Source: Xanthomonas nasturtii
GTDB lineage: Bacteria; Pseudomonadota; Gammaproteobacteria; Xanthomonadales; Xanthomonadaceae
Direction of reading: 5' to 3'
NCBI RefSeq assembly: GCF_001660815.1
Contig: NZ_LYMI01000014.1
Location: 1 to 64,000, forward strand
DNA length: 64,000 bases
Part shown: one piece after another, positions 37,001 to 44,727 of the stretch
How positions within the stretch are numbered: position 1 is the first letter of the stretch
How the letters are laid out: each line of letters begins with the position of its first letter
Program-made: the position numbers and the translations under genes
The notes under the pieces: generated by a model
The model's database searches: none
Told to the model about the DNA's origin: nothing
What the model saw: the letters and a program-made list of their open reading frames with translations, nothing else

Positions 37001-39647
37001 GCCGGCCGGCCAGCGCATTGGCGGCGGCCGCACAGTCCGCTTTGTCGGGCCATTTGCTCAAGGCATTCAACGCATTGGCCACGTCCAGTGAATTGAAGGC
37101 AGTGCGCAACAGGCCATCGTCGACGACGCGCCTGGCTAGCGCACTGGCGGCTTCGGCACAGGCCTGGTTGTTTGGCCATTTGCTCAAGGCATTCAACGCG
37201 TTGGTCAGGTCTACCGCGTTGAGTGCCTCGCGCAAGCCGGGGTCGTCGGCCAGGCGCTCGGCCAGCGCGCTGACGGCCTCGGCGCAATCGGCCATGTCGG
37301 GCCATTTGCATAGGGCGTTGAGCGCGGCGATCACGCTTTGCGGGTGGAGCGCCGTGCGCAAATCGGGCTCGCATGCCAGCCGCTGGGCCAGTGCGCTGGT
37401 GGCGGCCGCACAGCTCGCATTGTCGGACCACTTGCTCAAGGCTTTGAGCGCGACGGCCATCAGCAGCGGGTCGAGCGCCGCGCACACAGCAGGATCGGTG
37501 AGCCGCTTGGCCAGCGCGCTGCCGGCGGACGCGCAGACCTCGTTGTCAGGCCATTTGCTCAGGGCATGGAGCGCGGTGACCACTTCTTGCGGCTTCAGGG
37601 CGTCGCACACATCGGGCTCGCATGCCAGCCGCGCGGCCAGCGCGCTGCCGGCGGACGCACACACCTGGTCGTCGGGCCATTTGCTCACGGCACCCAGCGC
37701 TTGGGTCAGGTTGATCGCGTCGAGGGCCGTACACAACTCCGGCTCATGGGCCAGCCGCCAGGCCAACGCACTGACGGCCTGCCCACAGATCGGCGTATCG
37801 GGCCATTTGCTCAACGCGTTGAGCACGTTCGCCACGCCTTGGCGGTCCAGGGCCTGGCGCAACTCGGGATCGTCGACCAACCGCTCGGCCAGCGCACTGG
37901 CGGCCTCTGCGCAGACCGGCGTATCGGGCCATTTGCTCAGGGCGTTAAGTACGTTGGACACGCCTTGCGGGTACAAGTCTTCGCGCAGCTCGGGATCGTC
38001 TGCGAGCTGCCTGGCGAGCGCAGCGACGGCGGCCGCACCGACCGCGTCGTCGGGCCATTTGCTCAGGGCGTTGAGCACATTGGACACGCCTTGCCCATGC
38101 AAGGCCGCGCACAACGCGGGCTTGTCGGTCAGCCGCCCGGCCAGCACGCTTGCGGCGGCCGCACAGACCAGCGAAATGGGCCATTTGCTCAGGGCGTTGA
38201 GCGCTTGCGCCACGTTGATGGGATCCAGAGCCGCGCACAACGCGGGCTCGTCGGTCAGCCGCTCGGCCAGCACACTGGCGGCGGCCGCACAGACCGGAGA
38301 ATTGGGCCATTTGCTCAGGGCATTGAGCGCATTGGTCAGTTCTTGCGGACTGAGGTCCTCGCGCAACTCGGGTTCGTCGGCCAGCCGCTCGGCCAGCGCG
38401 CCGACGGCGGCTCCACAGACCGACGTGTCGGGCCATTTGCTCAGGGCGTTGAGCGTGGTTGCCACGCCCTGGGCATCCATCGTATGACGCAAGCGGTTGT
38501 CGCTTGCAACACGCGCGGCGAGCCGATGCGCCGCGACCTGGCAATCCGGATGATCGGACCACTTGCTGAAGGTATTGAGTGCCAGGCTGATCTGCTGCCC
38601 ATTCAGAGACTGCCAGGCGTGGTCATCACGCAGCAGGTGACGTGCCACACGCGCCACCGCGCGTTCACACCGACCGCTGTCGATATTTTTTGCGAAGGCG
38701 TTCAGGAGCAGAACGGACGGGTAGCTACCCAGCCCCAAAAGATCATCGGCCTGATCGACTTGCCCTGCGATCCACGCGATTGCCTCCATGCACGCGGGCT
38801 GGTGCGGGTGCTTGCTCAGCTTGTTGCCCACATGCGCCAGCTGCGTTAGCGATGTGCCTTCGAACCACCCGGTCTGGTAGAGGTACTGCGCTGCAAGCTC
38901 GGTGCAACGATCGAGATCGCGGGATGGCGTTACCCCCCTGCCGCGCCGTGCATTGGCAACCAGCTGAAGGTATTTGTCGAGCCGACTGGCGTTGACTTGC
39001 GCATGCAAACTCTCTTCCAGGAAGGGCAACGCCATCCCGCCACGCATGCGATCGGCCAGCTCGTTGTCGCATGCCATCGATACGCACAGGCCGGCGTTGT
39101 GGTTCCGCCCGATTCCGTGAGGCTCGCTCAACTGTCGCCGCTGTTGCTGTCGCTGCGCCTGTAGCCGTTTTTGTGCCGCCACGTCCAGATGATCTTCGGC
39201 CCTGCGCAGTTCGGCTGTCAGCCGCGTGCCATGGCCTGAGCGCTTTGACTGGCGATCGGGTTCTTGCTCTTCGCGCGAGCGTTTTCCTACGATTCGCTCG
39301 GGTTGCCGCTCGGTCGGTCGAAAATTTTCCCTTGTTTCCAAACCATGCTGCGTCGGTCGTTGGGGCCGACGATGCGATGAAGAGGCGCCGACGTCGGCGC
39401 TCACCTTGTCGGGGTACCGCTCGGTTTTAATGCGCTCGTTTTTTACGGCCGGGGGCTGCCTGTCGCGCGTCGACGCTCCTCGGTCATCCGACTCCATCCT
39501 CCGCCGTTTTCTAGGCGGCAGTTCAAGGGGTTGATGCGTGCCGCTGGTGCTGGCCGCTGCCTGATCCTTCGTTAGCCTGGGCTTTTCTTCAGGAGCGTAA
39601 GGCGAGTTTGTGCGGAATGCAGTTGGATGGGTGGCATGGGTTTTCAT
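31077..39647 (-). CDS. xopAD: Type III effector XopAD (SKWP-repeat family)
   Basis: A 2856-residue effector, among the largest in Xanthomonas and related to the Ralstonia SKWP (RipS) effectors; it is delivered into plant cells and its activity is not known. The N-terminus is Ser/Arg/Gln-rich and holds a nuclear-localisation-like PPRKRRR at residues 44-50. About 24 helical repeats of 42 residues with LNALSKWPD cover about residues 355-1335. A large middle region holds MDTDGDDAFVYAGYPKLA with D2076-x-D-G-D2080. The last 420 residues hold two related domains ending in EIQFHT (H2552) and EVQFHT (H2783), resembling RelA/SpoT-type synthetases. The ATG at 39647 is preferred over a TTG at 39653. No canonical PIP box was found upstream. 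Confidence 0.93.
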   Translation of the reverse strand: MKTHATHPTAFRTNSPYAPEEKPRLTKDQAAASTSGTHQPLELPPRKRRRMESDDRGASTRDRQPPAVKNERIKTERYPDKVSADVGASSSHRRPQRPTQHGLETRENFRPTERQPERIVGKRSREEQEPDRQSKRSGHGTRLTAELRRAEDHLDVAAQKRLQAQRQQQRRQLSEPHGIGRNHNAGLCVSMACDNELADRMRGGMALPFLEESLHAQVNASRLDKYLQLVANARRGRGVTPSRDLDRCTELAAQYLYQTGWFEGTSLTQLAHVGNKLSKHPHQPACMEAIAWIAGQVDQADDLLGLGSYPSVLLLNAFAKNIDSGRCERAVARVARHLLRDDHAWQSLNGQQISLALNTFSKWSDHPDCQVAAHRLAARVASDNRLRHTMDAQGVATTLNALSKWPDTSVCGAAVGALAERLADEPELREDLSPQELTNALNALSKWPNSPVCAAAASVLAERLTDEPALCAALDPINVAQALNALSKWPISLVCAAAASVLAGRLTDKPALCAALHGQGVSNVLNALSKWPDDAVGAAAVAALARQLADDPELREDLYPQGVSNVLNALSKWPDTPVCAEAASALAERLVDDPELRQALDRQGVANVLNALSKWPDTPICGQAVSALAWRLAHEPELCTALDAINLTQALGAVSKWPDDQVCASAGSALAARLACEPDVCDALKPQEVVTALHALSKWPDNEVCASAGSALAKRLTDPAVCAALDPLLMAVALKALSKWSDNASCAAATSALAQRLACEPDLRTALHPQSVIAALNALCKWPDMADCAEAVSALAERLADDPGLREALNAVDLTNALNALSKWPNNQACAEAASALARRVVDDGLLRTAFNSLDVANALNALSKWPDKADCAAAANALAGRLADDPELRTAFNPFDVATGLNALSKWPDNEDCATAASALAARLVDDPGLRNALDPQALAITLNALSKWPDTTVCGDAVNALAARLASEPDVRQALKPQEVANALHALSKWPDNQVCAAAARALAERLADDPGLVQGLDPQGVASVLYALSKWSDTPICGAAVSALAKRLANEPRLCKSLEPHHVASVLNALSKWFGTPVCAAAASALAGRLADDLELRQALTPHGVATVLNALSKWPDTPFCGDAVHALAERLTNDPELCGALDFSSVPLVLNALSKWPDTPVCGDAAHALAERLTNDPELCGALDFSGVPLVLNALSKWPDTPVCGDAVYALAARLADDPGLRHALDPQGIANALGAMSKWPADESCAAAAMALVARLTDDPDLRKGFGPIDATQALNALSKWPGSPACETATDLLAAKLANEPGLRKALDAQGVAIALNALSKCLARPVCHSAFVLLAERAGSAEQPWRQFQMRGIAVMANAMSRLLHLDDEDDEPFRTLGIAKLQAMAGHLDLHRERFASASAAEIGVLFKALASAGLQRQMRPLGEPALERVSALIGDDGLRQASLEGIGSLCMGLLPLIRSPELRPRHRGQALRVFDALQPIVARKIDLYLRGGEKGASADIEEHATRCPALTFYQVLKAYAVVSRQWKARHLDGPRKQLRQRRDELVKWVDLTLERTREAIEVDLGEMSWNLIAQIEAGEQVFDALDLRMAKDAPTITQAHPPTRFDLDSGRLSMSTVPGRPVAPAPGRGSTTHVVVDLVGKELSTNRSESDKPYSLFARLTGLPLVEVQLPGDISTFMLARTFNYNGEPWRLDLFGGSRAARSKSGSSSLVISQRKESASLLPAFRYADTAPGSSLMQLAAKLAPQREDWSRMQRSLLEMVPSDHVVEGTLRLGVFDDVEGPAHPFKPLAVDGTALALCPNDGCGFLKLEAALSIPAFRKHYDAWHAVQANQATEEQRELVAKDKGPSLMPAQALHHYPRDAAALEEAHAAMQDRLQTLEPTGDDPLWVYRPLISGGYQGQRVRAVPSADDKVHLPLQRSQAFDLAGGPLLLGKPPYDKENLLPVPEQRIATVAKGDATAAFLSRCFGIQYSYTGFDDRSGADPQMLHSKGMLVVVPEQQWPAAFSDTDLACSKEDLKTLSCWTSGRDRGALPRDILSTGSLRLKDIVEPGRLGALPIDELRKRNMDTDGDDAFVYAGYPKLAALISRVMVDRQALRGRQQSFKPPKTATPAIEPVTGHYQPGRLSEIMSLKRGQRITSAAATLASRFMAQPDALREAMARDMMFGTYDGIERELRNGLRELLEEPARDPVVLATLRVQARDAIERAHLPEAREAAALLHAQLLALETGSAADSAAPALPEALAEAFPGLAKAYAAASGVQARIHAILDNYPVCRLSHAQFPDGQPGLVPGEPELTMRNLFTIAIKVGTDALKSDTGTALFAKIVEACERSERSFAERVRVPPYSRATARAMQDGRFDPEQTKLLLQRMPSMAAGVMEDALEALQQAGWIARSQPPAERLRAVQPQDIAAEAQALLGRARQMEPQVTDMLQRIAARHGGQLAGMQHQLKSYGSLQEKLKQRVALKKQTLEEAAAGVNDALRYSVVLEPQDFTTGLRATLAALDDQGHARVKLTNQFTDYPPVFKAINVTLRSPEGALWEIQFHTPETFALKERFHDLYKRAHALAVGGASRAEQRTLQAPALEAFKRVASPPGCEEIDNWQEETVPALPSATPTPGAEQTAGIADPSSASGVFDTAASKQAALTPVLDTLAEGLGARLWGNVRYDAKQGRIEQVQQAPFQKSVASIKDKIRHHLRAGMTAEQAVQSVGDALRYALELPSEGFVIKVLAAQDALRRQGITCVNLKNYFTSGDGTYRGINASFTDAEGYAFEVQFHTAESFNAKAQTHLPYKRMQLAQSRLAKEQQKPQPDPVRQAKLTQEIAAHQKAMHEMTAKVRKPTGVGRLGARA
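35640..38600 (-). repeat. SKWP tandem repeat array inside xopAD
   Basis: About 24 units of about 126 bp (42 codons) recur in phase. Each carries a variant of GGCCATTTGCTCAGGGCGTT on the plus strand, which encodes ALSKWP on the minus strand. Two adjacent units, 36031-36156 and 36157-36282, are almost identical. Confidence 0.9.
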
Positions 39648-40117
39648 GCCCAAAATTTTTAGTCAACCTGCCCGCGAGCGACTTGTTCGATACGAAGTAT
39701 CGACGACGTGTGCGACGCGCGCTGCGTATTGGACAAGTGGCTCCCAGCACATTGCATGGATGAACGCCTGGGATGCAGCACGCCGGCACGGTGACGTGCT
39801 CCGCAGCCGTCAAGCACAGTGTGTTGATTGCTATGCACGATTCGACGTTTTTCCATATCAATCCAGCCGAACCTTGCGTCAACCTGACCACAGCGACGGC
39901 ACCAAGGCCCTGTCAGTCCAGTCATGCGCTTTTCTGCCGATATATACGGCGTGCCACCGTCGGCAACGCCCGTCACCACCACCGCCAACCAGCTGCGAGG
40001 GAATCAGGACATGTCATTCGGCAATGACCCGCAGCACGCGTCCTGGAGTGCCGCTTGAAAAAAACACGCCCCTGCCGCCTACAATCGGGGGCATCTGTCG
40101 TGTCCGGGTCTTCGCGC
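39648..40117. other. Upstream region of xopAD and the amidotransferase
   Basis: This divergent spacer is less GC-rich than its flanks. I searched for the plant-inducible promoter pattern TTCGB-N15-TTCGB on the xopAD strand and found no acceptable match. No gene is supported. Confidence 0.5.
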
Positions 40118-40870
40118 ATGTCTGTTTTGCCGTTCCTGATCATCGAAACCGGGCACCCCGTGCCGGAGATGAAGCGCTACGGCCGTTTTCCGCACTGGAT
40201 CCGGGTGGCGGCCGGGCTGGCCGAGCAGGAAACCGTGGCCATCGACGTCGCCAATGGCGACCCTCTGCCGGACCCCGCCGGCTTTGCCGGCGCCATTGTC
40301 AGTGGCTCGGCCGCGTTCGTCACCGACCGCGCCGACTGGAGCGAACGCAGTGCCGAATGGCTGCGTACCGCCGCCCATCAGGGCATGCCGCTGCTGGGCA
40401 TCTGCTACGGGCACCAGTTGCTGGCGCACGCGCTCGGCGGTGAGGTCGACTACAACCCGGCCGGGCGCGAATCGGGCACCGTCGCGCTGGAACTGCACCC
40501 GCCGGCCGAGCAAGACCCTTTGTTTGCAGGCCTTCCGGCGCAGTTTCCGGCCCATGCCACGCATCTGCAGACGGTGGTGCGCGCACCGGACGGCGCCGTC
40601 GTGCTGGCGCATTCGCAGCAGGACCGCTGCCACGCATTCCGTTGGGGCCGGGCCACCTGGGGCGTGCAGTTCCACCCCGAATTTGCCACCCACCACATGC
40701 GCGGCTATGTCCGTGCGCGTGCCGAATGCATCGCCCGCCATGGCCGTTGCGCCCGCACGGTCGCCCGCGAGGTCACCGCCGCACCGGTCGCCCGCAAGCT
40801 GCTGCGCCGGTTCGTGCACCACGCACGCGGCATGCAAACAGTGCACGCTCATTCCGCCGCGCACACATAA
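40118..40870 (+). CDS. Class I glutamine amidotransferase (GMP synthase-like)
   Basis: A 250-residue stand-alone class I amidotransferase. The triad is complete: nucleophile C96 in LLGICYGHQLLAHALGG, H186 and E188 in GVQFHPEF. Proteins of this kind carry GuaA-like annotation but lack the synthetase domain; they hydrolyse glutamine or gamma-glutamyl compounds for an unknown acceptor. The ATG at 40118 (MSVLPFLIIETG) begins the first beta strand. The C-terminal 40 residues are Arg/His-rich and variable. A membrane protein gene follows 60 bp later on the same strand. Confidence 0.85.
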   Translation: MSVLPFLIIETGHPVPEMKRYGRFPHWIRVAAGLAEQETVAIDVANGDPLPDPAGFAGAIVSGSAAFVTDRADWSERSAEWLRTAAHQGMPLLGICYGHQLLAHALGGEVDYNPAGRESGTVALELHPPAEQDPLFAGLPAQFPAHATHLQTVVRAPDGAVVLAHSQQDRCHAFRWGRATWGVQFHPEFATHHMRGYVRARAECIARHGRCARTVAREVTAAPVARKLLRRFVHHARGMQTVHAHSAAHT

Positions 40871-40929
40871 AAGCAGCGATAATCGCGGTACGCCGGATGG
40901 TCCGGCGCGCGTATCGATTCGGAATGGGA

Positions 40930-41829
40930 ATGAGCGAAATTCGCAAGGTGCCGGCATCTGCCGGCGCAGAATGGCTGTTGACCGGTTTCTCGCTGTTGAA
41001 GCGGGCGCCGCTGGCGCTTGGCTCGCTGGGGGTGATCTGGAGCGTGGCCGCCTCGCTGGTGGTGTCGCTGTCGCTGCTGGTCCCGCTGCTGGGCTCGGCA
41101 CTGCAGTTCCTGCTGGTGCTGGCCGGCCCGTTATTCATGGGCGGCATGTTGTGGGCGATTCGCGAGGTCGACGAAGGCCGCATCGCCAAACCATCGCATC
41201 TGCTGCACGGCCTGCAGGATGGCCGCGCGCCGCATCTGCTGGTATCGCTGCTGCCGCAGCTGATTGCCGGCCTGCTGCTGGGCGTGCTGCTGCTGGCGAT
41301 GATCGGTGCCAGCGGGCTGCAGCAGCTGGCGGAGGTGATGAACAAGATCAACCAGATCAGCCAGTCCGGTGCGCAGCCGGACCCGGTGCAGATCGAGCAA
41401 CTGGCCGCCAGCCTGCCGGCCGGGCGCATCCTGCTGTGGCTGCTGCTGACCATCGCCACCTTTGCGGCGATGACGCTGGCGCTGTTCGTGATGCCGCCGC
41501 AGGTGATGTTCGACCGCAGCACCGGCGGCCACGCGCTGCGCGAAAGCCTGCGCGCCAGTCTGCATAACCTGCCGGCGATGCTGGTGTTCTTCGTGCTCGC
41601 CTTCATCGCCATCTTTGCGATCTATTTTGCGGTGATGATCGTCGCCCTGATCGTCGGCCTGGTCGCCGGCCAGACCGTGGCGATGTGGCTGGCCCAGCTG
41701 CTGCTGATGGCGGTGCTGATGCCGGTGTTCGCCGGCTCGGTCTACGCCGCCTGGAAGCAGATGTTCAGCCACGAAGGCGCCGTCGCTCAGCCCACTCCGC
41801 CCTCGCGCCCGGATGTGTTTGCGGCTTGA
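40930..41829 (+). CDS. BPSS1780-family integral membrane protein
   Basis: A 299-residue inner membrane protein of unknown function with about six hydrophobic segments. The N-terminus MSEIRKVPASAGAEWLLTGFSLLKRAPL is typical of the BPSS1780 family, where a conserved Pro-Ala and Trp precede the first helix. The loop between helices 3 and 4 is Gln-rich (KINQISQSGAQPDPVQIEQL). Two ATGs, 40924 and 40930, could start it; I use the second. It ends 28 bp before a strong bidirectional terminator shared with tatC. No function can be inferred from the neighbours. Confidence 0.8.
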   Translation: MSEIRKVPASAGAEWLLTGFSLLKRAPLALGSLGVIWSVAASLVVSLSLLVPLLGSALQFLLVLAGPLFMGGMLWAIREVDEGRIAKPSHLLHGLQDGRAPHLLVSLLPQLIAGLLLGVLLLAMIGASGLQQLAEVMNKINQISQSGAQPDPVQIEQLAASLPAGRILLWLLLTIATFAAMTLALFVMPPQVMFDRSTGGHALRESLRASLHNLPAMLVFFVLAFIAIFAIYFAVMIVALIVGLVAGQTVAMWLAQLLLMAVLMPVFAGSVYAAWKQMFSHEGAVAQPTPPSRPDVFAA

Positions 41830-41856
41830 GCCAGGCTGGCATTGCCGATCCCTGAT

Positions 41857-41892
41857 AAAAAAGCCGCTCGAATGAGCGGCTTTTTTGTTTTT
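41857..41892. terminator. Bidirectional rho-independent terminator
   Basis: GCCGCTC-GAAT-GAGCGGC is flanked by an A-run on the left and TTTTTTGTTTTT on the right. It can stop transcription from both the membrane protein gene and the opposing tat operon. Confidence 0.9.
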
Positions 41893-41977
41893 CCAGGGTG
41901 AATGGTGGAGCCCTGCCGACGCCAGATTCTCGTGTTTAGGGCATCGGCCACGGCATCAAGAACATCACCTCTATCCC

Positions 41978-42733
41978 TCAGCCAGCAGCGTTGGACGCAG
42001 TATCCTTCGGCCCCACAGCCCGCGAGGCGATGATGCCCAGCTCGTAGAGCAGGCACATCGGGATGGCCAGCATCAGCTGCGAGACCACGTCCGGTGGGGT
42101 GAGCACGGCGGCCAGGATGAAGATGCCGACGATGGCGTAGCCGCGGCCTTCGCTGAGCTGTTTCGGCGTGACCCAGCCCAGCAGCACCAGGATCACCAGC
42201 GCCACCGGCAATTCGAAACTCGCGCCGAAGGCGAAGAAGATCGCCAACACGAAATCCAGGTAGGAATTGGCGTCCGGGGTAATGGCGATCACGTCCGGCT
42301 TGAACGTGGTCAGGAAGTGGAACACCGCCGGCAACACCAGGAAATACGCGAACGCGCAGCCGATGTAGAACAGCGCCACCGCCGAGGCCAGCAGTGGGAA
42401 TGCCAGTTTCTTTTCGCGCTGATACAAACCCGGCGCCACGAATGCCCAGGCCTGGTACAGCAGCCACGGCACGCTGAAAAACACCGCTACGAAAAAGGTC
42501 AGCTTGAGCGGGGCGAAGAACGCGCCGGCCGGGTTCATCGCGATCATCGTCTGCCCCAGCGGCAGCTGCGAGACCAGCGGCGCGGCCAGCCACGAATAGA
42601 TCGCCCGCGAGAACGGCAGCAAGGCCAGCAACACCACGCCCAGGCCGATCAGCGCGCGGACCAGGCGGGCGCGTAATTCGATCAGATGCTCGATCAGACT
42701 GCTTTCGGCCTGTGCGTCGTCGAACAGGCTCAC
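41978..42733 (-). CDS. tatC: Sec-independent protein translocase TatC
   Basis: A 251-residue polytopic inner membrane protein, the twin-arginine receptor of the Tat system. Six membrane segments are seen; the N-terminal LIEHLIELRARLVRALI and the FxxxKP-like TTFKPDVIAITPDANSYLDF before the middle helices are conserved, including the Glu of the signal-binding site. The start is GTG at 42733, overlapping the tatB stop by 4 bases. It is the last gene of tatA-tatB-tatC and faces the terminator at 41857-41892. Confidence 0.95.
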   Translation of the reverse strand: MSLFDDAQAESSLIEHLIELRARLVRALIGLGVVLLALLPFSRAIYSWLAAPLVSQLPLGQTMIAMNPAGAFFAPLKLTFFVAVFFSVPWLLYQAWAFVAPGLYQREKKLAFPLLASAVALFYIGCAFAYFLVLPAVFHFLTTFKPDVIAITPDANSYLDFVLAIFFAFGASFELPVALVILVLLGWVTPKQLSEGRGYAIVGIFILAAVLTPPDVVSQLMLAIPMCLLYELGIIASRAVGPKDTASNAAG

Positions 42734-43341
42734 GGCTGTTTCTCCTGGATCTTGGTAGGCGCAGCAGGTGTGCCCACATCGACTGGCGCGACGCCTGCCG
42801 ACGCAGGCGCGCTGGTGAGATGCGCGGCATGCGGCGCCGGCACTCGCGTGTCGTGGGGAGCCGGGACCGGGGTTTGATGCGGCGCAGGCGCAATGGGTTG
42901 AGCCTGCGCAATCACCGGCGCGGTGTGTGCAGTTCCTGCCGCATCCGTTGCGCCTGCTGCCGTATCGATAGCAGGACTGGAAGATAAGTCTGCATGCGCC
43001 AGTTCCAGCGGCGTTGCCACCGGCGTGGCGCTGCTGCGGATATCGATATCGCGGCCGACATCGTCGTGCAGCGCGCGGGCGCCCTGCTCCAGGTGCTGCT
43101 GCTTGTTGCGCAACTGGTCTTCGGCCTCGCGCAGCGAGGTCTGCACGTCCTGCAGGCTGCGCTTGAGCTCTTCGGCTTCCAGCTCACGCTCCAGTTCCTG
43201 CTTGACCGAATCCCATTGCATGCGCGCGCGGCGCACCCACAATCCGGCAAACCGGGCCGCCTTGGGCAGACGCTCGGGACCGAGCACCACCAGGGCGACG
43301 ACCGCAATGAGCGTCAGTTCGCCAACACCTATGTCAAACAC
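42730..43341 (-). CDS. tatB: Sec-independent protein translocase TatB
   Basis: A 203-residue Tat component. An N-terminal helix MFDIGVGELTLIAVVALVVLGPERLPKAA with the conserved Glu and Gly-Pro hinge precedes an amphipathic helix and a charged coiled-coil stretch (KQELERELEAEELKRSLQD). The last 90 residues are a low-complexity Pro/Ala/His tail containing near-repeats of VPAPHDTR, longer than in E. coli. The start appears to be GTG at 43341. It lies 15 bp after tatA and overlaps tatC. Confidence 0.93.
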   Translation of the reverse strand: MFDIGVGELTLIAVVALVVLGPERLPKAARFAGLWVRRARMQWDSVKQELERELEAEELKRSLQDVQTSLREAEDQLRNKQQHLEQGARALHDDVGRDIDIRSSATPVATPLELAHADLSSSPAIDTAAGATDAAGTAHTAPVIAQAQPIAPAPHQTPVPAPHDTRVPAPHAAHLTSAPASAGVAPVDVGTPAAPTKIQEKQP

Positions 43342-43356
43342 CGACGCCGCTCCGGA

Positions 43357-43584
43357 TCAGCGCGCGTCGCGGTCGCGTTCGGCTTGCGCCTCACGCGCCT
43401 GCTCGGCCGTGCGTGCGTCGTCGCCAAGCTTTGCGGCCGGCTTGTCGTCGTCGTGCATGCCTTTCTTGAATTCCTTGACCGCGCTGCCGAGATCCTTGGC
43501 ACCGCTGGTGAGCCGCTTGGTACCGAACACCAGCAACACGATCACCAGCACGATCAGCCAGTGCCAAATGCTGAAACCGCCCAT
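43357..43584 (-). CDS. tatA: Sec-independent protein translocase TatA
   Basis: A 75-residue pore-forming Tat subunit. The single membrane helix ([16 protein letters not shown]), the [24 protein letters not shown] hinge and amphipathic helix, and an acidic, Ala-rich tail follow the family pattern. The ATG at 43584 is used. It opens the tat operon, 72 bp behind a SYLF-domain gene on the same strand that may be co-transcribed. Confidence 0.95.
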   Translation of the reverse strand: MGGFSIWHWLIVLVIVLLVFGTKRLTSGAKDLGSAVKEFKKGMHDDDKPAAKLGDDARTAEQAREAQAERDRDAR

Positions 43585-43656
43585 GATCTGCTCGCTTGCT
43601 GAAAAGAAGGAAGACGCAGGATACCCCAGCGCACCGCGCAGGGGGATGACAGCGGT

Positions 43657-44565
43657 TTAGCGGTTGCCGTCCAGCGATTCGGTGCGAATTTCGCCATCGG
43701 AGACCGGCTGGAATCCCTGTTGCGGCGGCGGCGTGGTGCTGGGCTGCATCGGTACCGTGCTGGCCTCGCTGGCCGGCGGCGGGGCCGATTGCGCTGCCGG
43801 GGCGGCGCTAGCCGCGCGCGCCGGCGGCGGCGGCGGGGTCTCGCCGCTGTCGCTGTCGCCATCGCTGGTGCGATTGGCGCGCGCGATGTAGGTGACTTCT
43901 TCCAGCCTGTCGCGGAAGGCGATCACATCGGTGGACGGGCGCTCGTTGGTGCGGCCTTCGAAGATCATGCGCGGGGTGGCGCCGCTGCCGTAGGCGTTGA
44001 GGTCGGCGGCATCGTCGATCTGCAGCACCGCGCCATCCAGCGCCACGCCGGCGAACAGGCCGCGGGCACGCGACCACGACCAGATTTCTGCCTTGAGCTG
44101 GCCATCGGTGGCGGCCGCGGCGTTGCGGCCCACCGGGCCTGCGGCCACGCCGGCATCGGCGCCGAGGGTGAACTTGCCGTTGACGATGTTGTCCAGGCTG
44201 CGGTCGTTGCGGAACACCAGCACCACGTCAGACGACTGCACGCCGGCCTGGAAGCCGATGCTGCCGCCGGTGAGCTTGACGAACACCGGCTGCGACCAGC
44301 TGCCGTCGGCGTTCTTCATCGACATCACACCGTGCCCGCGGCGGCCGCCGATCACCAGGCCGGCCTTGAGCGTGTCGGGGATGACCACGATGGCGCGCGC
44401 CTCGTCGAGCAGCTTGTCCGGGATGGACTGCTCGGGGATCTTCATGATCTCGTTGAGCACCCGCACCGCATTACGTGCGCGCTGGTCTTCTTCCGGGCCG
44501 GCGACGGCGTGGCCGGCGGCGAAGGTCAGCGACAACAACAGGGCCAGGCGCGACAAACGAGGCAT
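43657..44565 (-). CDS. Exported SYLF-domain (YSC84-type) protein
   Basis: A 302-residue protein with a signal peptide (LALLLSLTFAAGHAVAG). The SYLF lipid-binding domain spans about residues 35-215: IPDKLLDEARAIVVIPDTLKAGLVIGGRRGHGVM, GGSIGFQAGVQSSDVVLVF and GADAGVAAGPVGRN are all typical. The C-terminal 80 residues are Pro/Ala-rich and low in complexity (PPPPPARAASAAPAAQSA). A periplasmic or outer-membrane lipid-related role is known only in outline. It is divergent from hemH and lies just upstream of tatA. Confidence 0.87.
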   Translation of the reverse strand: MPRLSRLALLLSLTFAAGHAVAGPEEDQRARNAVRVLNEIMKIPEQSIPDKLLDEARAIVVIPDTLKAGLVIGGRRGHGVMSMKNADGSWSQPVFVKLTGGSIGFQAGVQSSDVVLVFRNDRSLDNIVNGKFTLGADAGVAAGPVGRNAAAATDGQLKAEIWSWSRARGLFAGVALDGAVLQIDDAADLNAYGSGATPRMIFEGRTNERPSTDVIAFRDRLEEVTYIARANRTSDGDSDSGETPPPPPARAASAAPAAQSAPPPASEASTVPMQPSTTPPPQQGFQPVSDGEIRTESLDGNR

Positions 44566-44727
44566 GACAAGCTCCAAGGGATATTCCGTCAAAGATAGCA
44601 ATGCCGCGACGGTAGTGCTGGCGCAATGAATCGGTGGTGAGCGCAAACCGGGTAGAAGGCGCGACCGATCGTCGCCATTGGTGCAGTGTTCTCGGCAGTT
44701 CTGCCCGGCTCTGCCAGAATGGCACGC

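Noticed and set aside
35640..38600. Regular 126-bp repeats as a CRISPR array or non-coding satellite
   Set aside because: The units keep reading frame and encode the SKWP repeats of an effector; unit length and lack of unique spacers rule out CRISPR.
39648..40117. Plant-inducible promoter (PIP) box for xopAD
   Set aside because: I looked for TTCGB-N15-TTCGB. A TTCGT near 39692-39696 has no properly spaced partner, so no box is reported; this does not exclude HrpX control.
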